Positions 1 to 8,342 of a DNA stretch of 64,000 bases are shown here, one piece after another; position 1 is the first letter of the stretch, and each line of letters begins with the position of its first letter. Where the stretch lies: assembly GCA_963677165.2 (NCBI GenBank), contig CAXXSX010000002.1, positions 3,348,001 through 3,412,000 on the forward strand. The letters are read 5' to 3'. Source of the stretch: JAFGXT01 sp963677165 (GTDB lineage Bacteria; Verrucomicrobiota; Lentisphaeria; Victivallales; SZUA-371). The translations under genes and the position numbers were made by a program. The notes under the pieces are model-generated. The model made no database searches and was not told the origin of the DNA. It was given only the letters and a program-made list of their open reading frames with translations.

Positions 1-402
1 CTGGGCGTAGCCGGGGGACAGGTATTCAATATTTACATTCTGAGAAATTTTATAGAAGAAATTCCTCAGGATTTGTTTGATGCGGTGGAAATTGACGGCG
101 GCAACGTCTGGACCAATATCTGGAATGTAGTGATCCCATTGTCCATGCCGATTATTGGAACCCTGGCGATTCTGGCAATTCTCGGACAATGGAACAACTT
201 TGTCGGTCCTCTGATTTTTATTCGCGACAACAGCAAGCAGATGCTTACCGTTGGGTTGCTTCATCTCGAAGGAGAATATACCAAGAAGTGGGGAGAATTG
301 ATGGCTGGATACACTATTGCGTCACTGCCTCTGGTTGTGATGTTCTTCTTCTCAATGAAACTCTTCATTAAAGGTTTGACATCAGGAGCGGTCAAAGGAT
401 GA
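1..402 (+). CDS. ABC sugar transporter permease, MalG type (3' part)
   Basis: The gene enters from outside the window; the last 133 codons are present and the frame is open from base 1. It would be an inner-membrane subunit of a CUT1-type carbohydrate ABC importer. The diagnostic cytoplasmic EAA loop is visible near the start (IPQDLFDAVEIDGG followed by the WNVVIPLSMP segment), which docks on the ATPase. Two or three hydrophobic helices follow, with the usual K-G-L-T-x-G-A-V-K-G ending. The stop codon overlaps an ATG and the next gene follows at once, so the importer is probably co-transcribed with the GH28 and esterase and imports pectin-derived oligosaccharides. The family is clear; the substrate is inferred. 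Confidence 0.9.
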   Translation: MGVAGGQVFNIYILRNFIEEIPQDLFDAVEIDGGNVWTNIWNVVIPLSMPIIGTLAILAILGQWNNFVGPLIFIRDNSKQMLTVGLLHLEGEYTKKWGELMAGYTIASLPLVVMFFFSMKLFIKGLTSGAVKG

Positions 403-434
403 ACAATTTTGATAAACAACATGGAGATAAAGTC

Positions 435-1784
435 ATGAATAGATCAATTATTGATTGTGGCGGCATACCGGACAGTGAAAAGGTTCAGACAGAAGTGTTG
501 CAGTGTGCCATTGATCAGCTAAGCTTTCAGGGCGGAGGAACCTTAAATATTGAAGGAGGTTCCTACATTACCGGAACAATTCAATTAAAAAATAATGTCC
601 GGCTTAATATTTCATCTGATTCAAAATTGCTCGGGAGTGTGAACATTGAAGATTATCCTGAGTTACCTGCATGTTTTCACAGCGTAGAAGTATCGTATTC
701 CCATAAAGCATTGATCTGGGCGGAAAATGCTCGTAACATAGCGGTTACGGGGGAGGGCACGATTGATTTCAGAGGAGAAGCCGAATCTTTTAAAGTTGAC
801 CGGGACGAATTCTGGAATAAAGTCGATAATCGTCCCGCCGGAGTAGCGTTCTTCCGTTGCACCAATGTTCGTTTTGAGAAAATATCCATGAGAAACAGTC
901 CTTTCTGGATGCATCGTCATATCGAATGCCGTAATGTTTTTTTCTCTGAAATAAATCTGCATAATCACTGCAACTATAACAACGATGGAATTGACCTGGA
1001 CAACTGTAGTAACGTTGTGATTGATTCTTGTCATATTGATACTTGTGATGACGCAGTCTGTCTGAAATCAATGACTTCCGGGCATTGCCGGAACATTATC
1101 GTTTATAACAGTATACTGCGCAGTCATTATAATGCTGTTAAGATTGGAACCGAGACGGCAACCGAAGTGTCCGGGCTGCTGGTGGACAACTGCGAACTGG
1201 GCGGTTCCGCTTATCCGAATAAGATTATGGGAACCGGGTCGCGAGCTGTTTCCGGTATATCGCTGATTTCCTGTGATGGAGCGGACTTGCAATACATTAC
1301 TATTAAAAATTGTTCTATATCCAATGTTATGGCTCCTCTGTATATTCGCCGACAGAACCGTAAACGAGCATTGTATTTTGGTATGCCGGAGGAACATTCT
1401 GCCGGTAAAGTGGAGAATATCATAATTTCCAATATTACAGCTAAAGATACTACAATGCCTTCTGTTATTGCCGGAATTGAAGGAAGTCCGGTGAAAGATA
1501 TAAAACTGGATAACTGGACTGTTGAATGCCGGGGCGGCGGTGATTTCAGTCAATGGGAAGACACCGGAGATTTAAACTGGACGTTTCCCGATTGTACGAA
1601 TCGTGGTAAGTCCTTTCCTGCATTAGGCTTTTTCCTCAGTTACATTGATGGTGTTGATTTTAACAATATTAATATATTTCCAGCCGAGCCGGATCAGCGT
1701 TCTATTGTCAGTACAAATTCTCCGGAAGACTGTCGTTATTCCGGCAAGGTGTCAGTTGTCAGAGAGGAGAACATGAGCAGATGA
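435..1784 (+). CDS. glycoside hydrolase family 28 (polygalacturonase-like)
   Basis: This is a right-handed beta-helix protein of the GH28 polygalacturonase/rhamnogalacturonan hydrolase family. The N-terminus shows the usual region D-C-G-G-I-P-D then G-G-G-T-L, and many short helix rungs follow. GH28 active-site elements are visible: N-N-D-G-I-D, then C-D-D-A-V near the middle, and the substrate-binding K in AVKIGTE. The ATG at 435 is preferred because GGAGA lies about 7 bases upstream. An in-frame ATG at 399, overlapping the permease stop, would add 12 unremarkable residues. No signal peptide is seen, so it probably acts in the cytoplasm on imported oligogalacturonides. Its stop overlaps the start of the following esterase. 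Confidence 0.88.
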   Translation: MNRSIIDCGGIPDSEKVQTEVLQCAIDQLSFQGGGTLNIEGGSYITGTIQLKNNVRLNISSDSKLLGSVNIEDYPELPACFHSVEVSYSHKALIWAENARNIAVTGEGTIDFRGEAESFKVDRDEFWNKVDNRPAGVAFFRCTNVRFEKISMRNSPFWMHRHIECRNVFFSEINLHNHCNYNNDGIDLDNCSNVVIDSCHIDTCDDAVCLKSMTSGHCRNIIVYNSILRSHYNAVKIGTETATEVSGLLVDNCELGGSAYPNKIMGTGSRAVSGISLISCDGADLQYITIKNCSISNVMAPLYIRRQNRKRALYFGMPEEHSAGKVENIIISNITAKDTTMPSVIAGIEGSPVKDIKLDNWTVECRGGGDFSQWEDTGDLNWTFPDCTNRGKSFPALGFFLSYIDGVDFNNINIFPAEPDQRSIVSTNSPEDCRYSGKVSVVREENMSR

Positions 1785-2632
1785 AACTGATCAATCGACA
1801 ACCCGTATCTGTATGGGAAAATCCAGTTCCCCTGGCAATGGGGACAGAAGCAAAAGATATTCCGACAATTATTCCGTATTTTCCCAAAAAGAAAATAACG
1901 GATCATGCGGTCATTGTTTTTCCCGGCGGAGGATATCGGGTTTTGGCTGAGCATGAAGGCAAAGGTTATGCAGAATACCTGGCTGCAAACGGAATCACCG
2001 CATTTGTTTTAAATTATCGGCTTGGAACCGATGGATATCGTCATCCGGCTATGATTTTCGATGCCTGTAAGGCTGTACGACTGGTTCGAAAATATGCGGA
2101 AGAGCTTGAAATTGATCCGGACAAAATAGGTGTTATGGGATCTTCGGCAGGTGGTCATCTGGCAGCTATTTGTTCAACCGTACCGGAGCTTGCTCTTTTT
2201 GAAGCCGATGAGGATAATGATGGCGAAGCGGGACGTCCTGATTTTACGATTCTGGCGTATCCGGTTATTTCCGGAACATCTGAACAGTGGAGGCATTTCG
2301 GATCATTTCAGGCTGTGCTGGGTGATGTTCCTGATCCAAAACTGCTGCAGCGTCTTTCTCCTGAACAGAATGTCAATGACAATACGCCTCCTGCATTTAT
2401 ATGGCATACGTTTGAAGATACATGTGTTCCGATGGAAAACAGTATGGCCTATGTTTCCGCACTGCGTCAATTCAATATTCCTTGTGAATTGCATATTTAT
2501 GAAAAAGGTCCGCATGGAATCGGACTGGGAAAAGATTTTGGTGTTTATCTACCAGGGGAACATGAATGTCATCCGTGGGGAGCGGAATGCATACGCTGGA
2601 TATTGTCTTTAAAGTCTTCCCGGGAAAAATGA
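1781..2632 (+). CDS. alpha/beta hydrolase, acetyl-esterase-like
   Basis: A 283-residue serine hydrolase of the alpha/beta fold. The oxyanion segment FPGGGY is near residue 48, the nucleophile elbow G-S-S-A-G-G puts the serine at residue 122, an acidic residue sits in the segment HTFEDTCVPM, and the catalytic histidine is in GPHGIG near the C-terminus. This arrangement matches carbohydrate acetyl esterases of the BD-FAE/Axe type. No signal peptide is present. The start overlaps the GH28 stop by four bases, implying translational coupling. A role in removing acetyl groups from imported pectin or rhamnogalacturonan fragments is inferred from context. Confidence 0.85.
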   Translation: MKLINRQPVSVWENPVPLAMGTEAKDIPTIIPYFPKKKITDHAVIVFPGGGYRVLAEHEGKGYAEYLAANGITAFVLNYRLGTDGYRHPAMIFDACKAVRLVRKYAEELEIDPDKIGVMGSSAGGHLAAICSTVPELALFEADEDNDGEAGRPDFTILAYPVISGTSEQWRHFGSFQAVLGDVPDPKLLQRLSPEQNVNDNTPPAFIWHTFEDTCVPMENSMAYVSALRQFNIPCELHIYEKGPHGIGLGKDFGVYLPGEHECHPWGAECIRWILSLKSSREK

Positions 2633-2673
2633 GCAGTTAAACTTTTATTACGGATACGAAATTCAGGAGAGAC

Positions 2674-5253
2674 ATGAATCAAAATACATGTAAACCAGTT
2701 GGCCTAAGTAGTGCCGGACGAATATACAAAATGCTGTTCAAAAGAAAGTTTGAGCTTGCCGGGCCTGTAGAACATGCAAGGATCAATCTTGGCGCTTCCG
2801 GTTTGTACAAACTGGTTGTAAACGGAAACAGGGTGGGGGACGGTCCATGTCGAAGTTACCCTGAATTTGCCGAATATGATTCATATTCCCTGGAAACTTA
2901 TTTAGTTGCCGGTGCAAATGAGATTATAGTGGAGGTACTGTATCATAACGTGAACTCATTTCATCAGCTTAAAACAGAACCGTTTTTCTATGCGGATGGA
3001 TTGGTTGATCAGATAAAACTGGATACTCCCGGTGAATGGCTGGCGGCACTGGATATGGCGGAAGCAAATGATTCTCCTAATTATTCGTTTGCCATCGGTC
3101 CGGTGCAGTTTCGTGATGAACGTAAAGGTTTGACGGAATGGCTGCCTGTGATACCCGCGGATTCTTCCGCTCCGGCAGTTCCTCGTCTGTTACCTCAACT
3201 CACAGAGCGTGAGCTGGTCCCTGAAAAAATTGTTATGAACAGCGTGAAAAACGACAGTACGTTATATTCTTACACAATGGTTGATACTGCTCCGGCAAAT
3301 AATTCCGATCAATTTAAGGATTCTCCAGACTCTTCCATTTGCAGTTGGTTTTATTCTCCTGTAGGTCAAGAGATTGAATGTGAGTGTTGGTGGGGGCGTT
3401 TTTTTCTTAACGAACAGGAACTGAGTCCGCGAAATGCGGAGGGGCGTCAGTATATTACTCTTCCTGTTGATATGGGGTGGAACTTTTTTGAGGCCGTTCC
3501 CGGCTTCAGTATGGGAAAATGGGAATTTGCTTTAAATATTCCAGACAATGCCAGGTTGATGGTAAATGCTGATCAGATAAAGAAGCACACAAAAACGTTT
3601 CATCTGTATCGGCGGCATGGTTCCTTCCCTGAGAAATGTGTTCTGTCCGGATTGACGGGATCTCCTTTTATGGACTTATGCTGGGCTGGAATTGACGAAG
3701 TAGTGAAAGATATTCCTTCCGAACAGTCTCGATTGATCCAGGTTGATATGGGTAAGATTACCCTGGGGCGTATTTTTATTGAGCTTGAGGGGCCCGCAGG
3801 AACTGTAGTAAATGTCGGTTATTCCGAACAGCTTAAAAACGGTCGGGTTGACTATCGTAAAAATGTTCTGGTCCATGCATCAGAACGCTGGATAACCAAA
3901 GCTGGCAAATTCCGTCTTGAAACTTTCAACCGCCGGGGATTTCGCTATCTTGAAATACTTATTCAGGGACATTCCGCTCCGGTGAAAATAGAGAAGATTG
4001 GTGTCATGGAAAATGTATATCCATATAATCATATCGGCTGTTTCGAGTGTTCCGACGATGATTTTAATACACTATGGAAGTATGGGGAGCGTACTCTGGA
4101 ACTATGCAGCGAGGACGTGATAACGGATTGTCCCTGGCGCGAACGTACTCTTTACGGCGGCGATATGCTGGCGGGAATGGGAACTATGCTTTCTGTCGAT
4201 CGTGATCTTAGGTTGATTAAACGCAGTGTGGATCTGTTCTTGCAGTCTTTTAATTCGGAATCAGGGTGGTTGCAATCAATGGTTCCGGTTAATCGTGAGC
4301 GTACTCCGCTTTATGAATATCCCATGCTTTGTGTTATTACAATGGAATGGTATTGTCGTTTAACAAGCGATATCGAATTCATTGATAAATGGAAACATGT
4401 TCTGGATGCCATGTTGAAACAATTTCTGTCTATCAGAACAGACGAGGGTTTATATCAGCCTCCGCATCCTGCGTTTATTATGCACGGCTATCCTCTTAAT
4501 GACAAGGCAAGCCTGGCATTTAATGCCTGCGGGGTGCAGTTTTTGCGTTCAATAGCTTCTCTGCTCGATAAGATTGAAGCTGATAATGCGGCAAATATCC
4601 TTGAACAGATCATTATGGAAAAACTATTAAATCATGAAACCGGTGCATTCTATGACGCGCAAGATCATATCGAGCCGATAAACTGTGCCGGTAATGCATG
4701 GAATGTTTTCTTTACAAATTGCTGGAAAGGGCATGAAAGTGCGATTCTGAATGTATTGCGGGAAAAATTAGCTTCATTTTCGTCAGAGAATGAAGTTGGT
4801 TGCGTGTCTCCCTACAATATGTTTTATCTGCTTGGTGCGTTATATAAACTTAATGCTGAAGATGTGGCGGAAGAGGCTGTTCGTAAGGTTTACGCTAATA
4901 TGTTGAGTAATCCCACTGGAACCATTTGGGAACAGTCATTTCCGGATAAATCGCTTTGCCATGTATGGAGTACCGCACCGAACCATTATTTTTCTACGTG
5001 TGTTCTCGGAGTAAAACAAGATAACCCTGAGAAAATCGTTATAGCTCCTCAGGCGGATTCAATCAGGTGGGCGAAGGGAGTTGTGCCGCATCCGCTTGGG
5101 AATGTCGCAGTGTCCTGGGAAGTTACTGGAAATATTCTCAGACTTCAGTATTCCGTACCGGAAAATTGTCCGGTGGAAGTAAAACCGCGGGGGCGACTGG
5201 CAAAGCTGTATCTGGAAGTGAATAATTCTGCTGCTGAATTGCTTATATATTGA
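2674..5253 (+). CDS. GH78-like alpha-L-rhamnosidase
   Basis: An 859-residue protein with beta-sandwich domains at the N-terminus and an (alpha/alpha)6 barrel in the second half. The barrel carries the GH78-type signature D-C-P-W-R-E-R followed by YGGDML, which corresponds to the C-P-x-R-(D/E) catalytic region, and the later segment HVWSTAPNHYF near the end of the barrel. No signal peptide is present. A clear ribosome binding site (CAGGAGAGAC) precedes the ATG. It is the last gene of the operon-like run with the ABC permease, GH28 and esterase, pointing to rhamnogalacturonan oligosaccharides as substrate. The sequence is divergent, so assignment to GH78 rather than a sister family is likely but not certain. 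Confidence 0.8.
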   Translation: MNQNTCKPVGLSSAGRIYKMLFKRKFELAGPVEHARINLGASGLYKLVVNGNRVGDGPCRSYPEFAEYDSYSLETYLVAGANEIIVEVLYHNVNSFHQLKTEPFFYADGLVDQIKLDTPGEWLAALDMAEANDSPNYSFAIGPVQFRDERKGLTEWLPVIPADSSAPAVPRLLPQLTERELVPEKIVMNSVKNDSTLYSYTMVDTAPANNSDQFKDSPDSSICSWFYSPVGQEIECECWWGRFFLNEQELSPRNAEGRQYITLPVDMGWNFFEAVPGFSMGKWEFALNIPDNARLMVNADQIKKHTKTFHLYRRHGSFPEKCVLSGLTGSPFMDLCWAGIDEVVKDIPSEQSRLIQVDMGKITLGRIFIELEGPAGTVVNVGYSEQLKNGRVDYRKNVLVHASERWITKAGKFRLETFNRRGFRYLEILIQGHSAPVKIEKIGVMENVYPYNHIGCFECSDDDFNTLWKYGERTLELCSEDVITDCPWRERTLYGGDMLAGMGTMLSVDRDLRLIKRSVDLFLQSFNSESGWLQSMVPVNRERTPLYEYPMLCVITMEWYCRLTSDIEFIDKWKHVLDAMLKQFLSIRTDEGLYQPPHPAFIMHGYPLNDKASLAFNACGVQFLRSIASLLDKIEADNAANILEQIIMEKLLNHETGAFYDAQDHIEPINCAGNAWNVFFTNCWKGHESAILNVLREKLASFSSENEVGCVSPYNMFYLLGALYKLNAEDVAEEAVRKVYANMLSNPTGTIWEQSFPDKSLCHVWSTAPNHYFSTCVLGVKQDNPEKIVIAPQADSIRWAKGVVPHPLGNVAVSWEVTGNILRLQYSVPENCPVEVKPRGRLAKLYLEVNNSAAELLIY

Positions 5254-5345
5254 GGAAATCCATCTTTCGAAGTTTCTTGTATTTTTATTAATGAACTCAA
5301 TCTTTTCTGTTTATCAGGAAATATAATAAAATTGTTCAATAAATA

Positions 5346-5374
5346 TTGACAATTGTAATCGATTGCTGTATAAT
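5346..5374 (+). promoter_or_regulatory. consensus sigma70 promoter with palindromic operator-like spacer
   Basis: TTGACA at 5346-5351 and TATAAT at 5369-5374 are separated by exactly 17 bases, a perfect sigma70-type match. The spacer holds the CG-centred palindrome AATCGATT (5357-5364), a shape common for LacI-family and related operators. A repressor bound there would block the promoter. It lies 67 bases before the regulator gene at 5441, so autoregulation is likely. Confidence 0.7.
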
Positions 5375-5440
5375 TGCAATAATGTGTTAAATAAAATTGA
5401 TCACTTTTCGTAGTTACAACAACAAACCAGAAATAAAATT

Positions 5441-6490
5441 ATGGTTCAAATTACAAAAACTCAGGTTTCGGTAGATTTCTATCGGCAATTATACAAAAGA
5501 ACGTTGCTGGAACGGTTCAAAAATAATAAAATTCCAGGTATTCGAAAGCTTGCTGAAGATGCTGACGTAAGTATCCCTTCTGTTATGGATGGTATTGATT
5601 TGTTGGAACGTCGTAATGTTGTGTTGCGCAAGCACGGCAGTGGAATATATATAAATGACATAACAAATCGTCAATTGAGTATTACTGTACTTCAGTCTGA
5701 TTACCCGAGTATTCGTTATGAGATGCTGAACAATTCGGTAAAGCAGCTCTGCCGGCATAAAAAGTTCTATTATGATCATAATATTATTTCCGGTTATCCG
5801 ACTGACTTGGAAGGTGTTCCGGATTTTTCTGATGTCATTGTATATATTGCGCCATCTCATAGCCTCAATCTATTTTGGCTGGCAAAAGTTGAGGCTCGAT
5901 GCGGAGTTCTTGTTCTCATGGATAAGTATCCGGGAGATTTTGCCATGGATTCAATATCTCTTGACAATGAATCCATGATTACACAGGCTATGCAATATCT
6001 TTATGAAAACGGACACCGTAATATATGGTATCTGGAAAGCAGCCCTAAAGTCTATGATATTTTTGAACGTTATTATACTGCGTCAAAGTGGGCATTATTG
6101 CATGATATTGAGCTGAAACATGTTGATTGTGGTTTAAAATCCGGCGAGGATGGTTATTTGAAAGGTTTGAATGTGTTGCATGAACTTTTGAAAACCGAGA
6201 AAAAACCGACTGCGATTCTAGCGATAAATGATGCTAGCTCCCTTGCTGCCCGCCAGGCGGTGATTAACGGGGGGCTTACAACTGATGATATTAGCGTTAT
6301 CGGTTTAAATGATACGGCGGAAATCGCAAAGCAGGGATTGACTGTTGTTGCGGACTGTCAGGACGATTTTAGTAATGCTCTCGACCAGTTAATTAAAGAA
6401 CGTATTTATGAAAAAATTGGAGAGAAATTAAATATACGAATTCCAGGTAAGCTTATTGAACGTAATAGCGTTAAAAATATTAACAAATAA
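5441..6490 (+). CDS. GntR/LacI-type sugar-responsive transcription regulator
   Basis: A 349-residue DNA-binding protein. Residues 1-75 form a winged helix of GntR type: the helix-turn-helix in GIRKLAEDADVSIPSVMDGI, then the wing RKHGSGIYI. Residues from about 80 onward resemble the periplasmic-binding-protein-like effector domain of LacI/GalR repressors, with segments such as AILAINDASSLAARQAV and VIGLNDT. It should bind a sugar and control the following pseudopilin and secreted glycosidase genes. A consensus promoter with a palindrome lies upstream. Effector and operator are inferred. Confidence 0.85.
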   Translation: MVQITKTQVSVDFYRQLYKRTLLERFKNNKIPGIRKLAEDADVSIPSVMDGIDLLERRNVVLRKHGSGIYINDITNRQLSITVLQSDYPSIRYEMLNNSVKQLCRHKKFYYDHNIISGYPTDLEGVPDFSDVIVYIAPSHSLNLFWLAKVEARCGVLVLMDKYPGDFAMDSISLDNESMITQAMQYLYENGHRNIWYLESSPKVYDIFERYYTASKWALLHDIELKHVDCGLKSGEDGYLKGLNVLHELLKTEKKPTAILAINDASSLAARQAVINGGLTTDDISVIGLNDTAEIAKQGLTVVADCQDDFSNALDQLIKERIYEKIGEKLNIRIPGKLIERNSVKNINK

Positions 6491-6515
6491 TACAAAATTA
6501 AAGAGAACTGGACAA

Positions 6516-7208
6516 ATGAAAAAAAATCTTTTTACACTCATTGAGCTCTTGGTTGTGATTGCGATCATCGCTATTCTGGCATCAATGTTATTACCAGCTT
6601 TAAGTAAAGCAAAAAATCGTGCACGGGAAATCAAATGTGCAGGTAACATGAAACAGATCAGTTTGGGTATTTCTTTATATACACAAATGTCTAACGATCG
6701 ATTACCTTTATGCGCCTGGGTTGGCGGAGGAAATATTGATTATTTATGGAATTGGCTGCTGATTGCTAACTGTAATATTCCTAAGGACATTTTCTGGTGT
6801 GATGATGACGCCAATTTAACCCGGAATCGTGCATCAAAAACAGATTTGTTTTCTCAATGTCGTATAAGTTATGGCTATAATGCGGATTACATATCTGGTT
6901 ACTTAATCAGCAAAACCAAAAAACCTTCTTCCAGTATTGCGGTTGTAGAAGCGGCCTGTGAACTGACCATTGATCCATGCGGTTATGGTTATTTTTATGC
7001 GAGAACCTGGAGTGAACCTTTGAATCCTATCGCATTTCCACGTCATAGCGGTAAAGCCAATGTGATCTGGCTGGACGGCCATGTCAGTGCAGAGCGTTCT
7101 ACTGACGGTGCTTACAGTGGTTTGTACGACGATACTGTATTAGGTTCATGCTGGTCCGGTGGGATTTCAGGAGGCAATGAATATAACCGTTGGAACCCAT
7201 CCCGTTGA
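6516..7208 (+). CDS. type II pseudopilin, H-x9-DG family
   Basis: A 230-residue pseudopilin. The ATG at 6516 is chosen because it puts the class III leader MKKNLFTLIELLVVI at the very N-terminus; earlier in-frame starts would bury it. The leader would be cut before the hydrophobic helix, which carries the conserved glutamate at +5. The soluble part ends with R-H-S-G-K-A-N and then LDGH, an exact H-x9-D-G motif. It probably acts at the inner membrane and periplasm in a type II secretion or pilus-like machine. It follows the regulator by 25 bases. Confidence 0.9.
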   Translation: MKKNLFTLIELLVVIAIIAILASMLLPALSKAKNRAREIKCAGNMKQISLGISLYTQMSNDRLPLCAWVGGGNIDYLWNWLLIANCNIPKDIFWCDDDANLTRNRASKTDLFSQCRISYGYNADYISGYLISKTKKPSSSIAVVEAACELTIDPCGYGYFYARTWSEPLNPIAFPRHSGKANVIWLDGHVSAERSTDGAYSGLYDDTVLGSCWSGGISGGNEYNRWNPSR

Positions 7209-7348
7209 TTTCACGCAGCTGAATTATCCCGGAAGAAAGTAAGAAAAGATTCTGCACCGGGATACTTGGAGATCATGAGATATGTAAAAGGGCCATATCT
7301 TGTTGTTATAGAGAGTGTAAAAAATATAATAAAGGAGAAAAAAATCAA

Positions 7349-8017
7349 ATGACAGGCAAAAAGAAAAATTTTACTTTGATCGAGCTCTTAGTGGTTATTG
7401 CTATTATAGCAATTCTGGCAGGGATGCTGTTGCCAGCCTTAAGCTCGGCCAGAGATAAGGCCAAGGCGTCGTATTGCATCAACAACTTGAAGCAGATTGG
7501 TTTGTGTATGTTTCAGTACGTTAGTGACAGTAATGATACGATGCCGCCGAAAGTCAGCGGCAACGGCTATTATTATCCCGATGCCGACATCACTTGTAAC
7601 GATGGAGACGGAGGCATATGGTGGTGGTATCAGGCATTGCTGGTGTCATATGCGAAGAGCGATAATTTATTTCATTGTCCGTCGAAAACAGATCAGGACG
7701 AACTGACTTCAACAACTATTGAAAAAAGTTATGCATTTAACGGCGTATTTCCTACAGTATACTATCATATTGCTGCGTACAAAATCAATCGCATTCGTCT
7801 TCCGGGAAAAACCCTGATGGTCGGAGAAGCAGGTATCCATTCGCCGCAATCATGGCATTATAGCCCGAAGAAGGTGACAACGAACAATGTTCGATGCAAT
7901 CTGGTATTTGTTGACGGTCATGCCAGTGCAACTGCGATGTATTATAATGGCAGTGGCAGTTGTTATACATATAATCCACCGACATCATATGATTATACCT
8001 GGAATGCGGAATATTGA
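7349..8017 (+). CDS. type II pseudopilin
   Basis: A 222-residue pseudopilin with the leader MTGKKKNFTLIELL and the hydrophobic N-terminal helix. AAGGAG sits about 10 bases before the ATG. The soluble domain is rich in aromatic and cysteine residues. The C-terminal motif has FVDGH, but the position of the usual histidine nine residues before D-G is asparagine, so the H-x9-D-G motif is imperfect here. It is in tandem with the pseudopilin at 6516 and only moderately similar to it beyond the helix, so the pair is not a recent duplication. Confidence 0.9.
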   Translation: MTGKKKNFTLIELLVVIAIIAILAGMLLPALSSARDKAKASYCINNLKQIGLCMFQYVSDSNDTMPPKVSGNGYYYPDADITCNDGDGGIWWWYQALLVSYAKSDNLFHCPSKTDQDELTSTTIEKSYAFNGVFPTVYYHIAAYKINRIRLPGKTLMVGEAGIHSPQSWHYSPKKVTTNNVRCNLVFVDGHASATAMYYNGSGSCYTYNPPTSYDYTWNAEY

Positions 8018-8262
8018 TCAGTTTAATATAATCCCAAAGAAATGAAATAATGATGTTAATAACTTATTTACAATAACTTAAGGTTGAAGTAAGTATGAGA
8101 GAAACAACAGGAACACGAATCACTCCGGAAGGCCGGAAGAAATTACCGACTGGTTCGTGTTTCTGGCAGCCAGAATCCTCTGTGATCAGGGAATGAATTT
8201 TGAAGGAGTATAAATTTTATCAATGACAGGTCCAATGAAAAATAATCATGACGCAAAGGTGA

Positions 8263-8291
8263 CTTCCGGTGGGATTCCCGGAGTTTTTTTT
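8263..8291 (+). terminator. intrinsic terminator
   Basis: TCCGG (8265-8269) and CCGGA (8278-8282) form a short GC-rich stem, extended by a T-G pair, with an 8-base loop. Eight T residues follow. It would end transcription of the regulator and two pseudopilins before the secreted enzyme at 8343. The rest of the 325-base gap 8018-8342 shows no convincing gene. Confidence 0.6.
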
Positions 8292-8342
8292 GAAGCGAAC
8301 AATTTTATGAGACTGAATAATAGCGAAAGTAAATAGGCAAAA

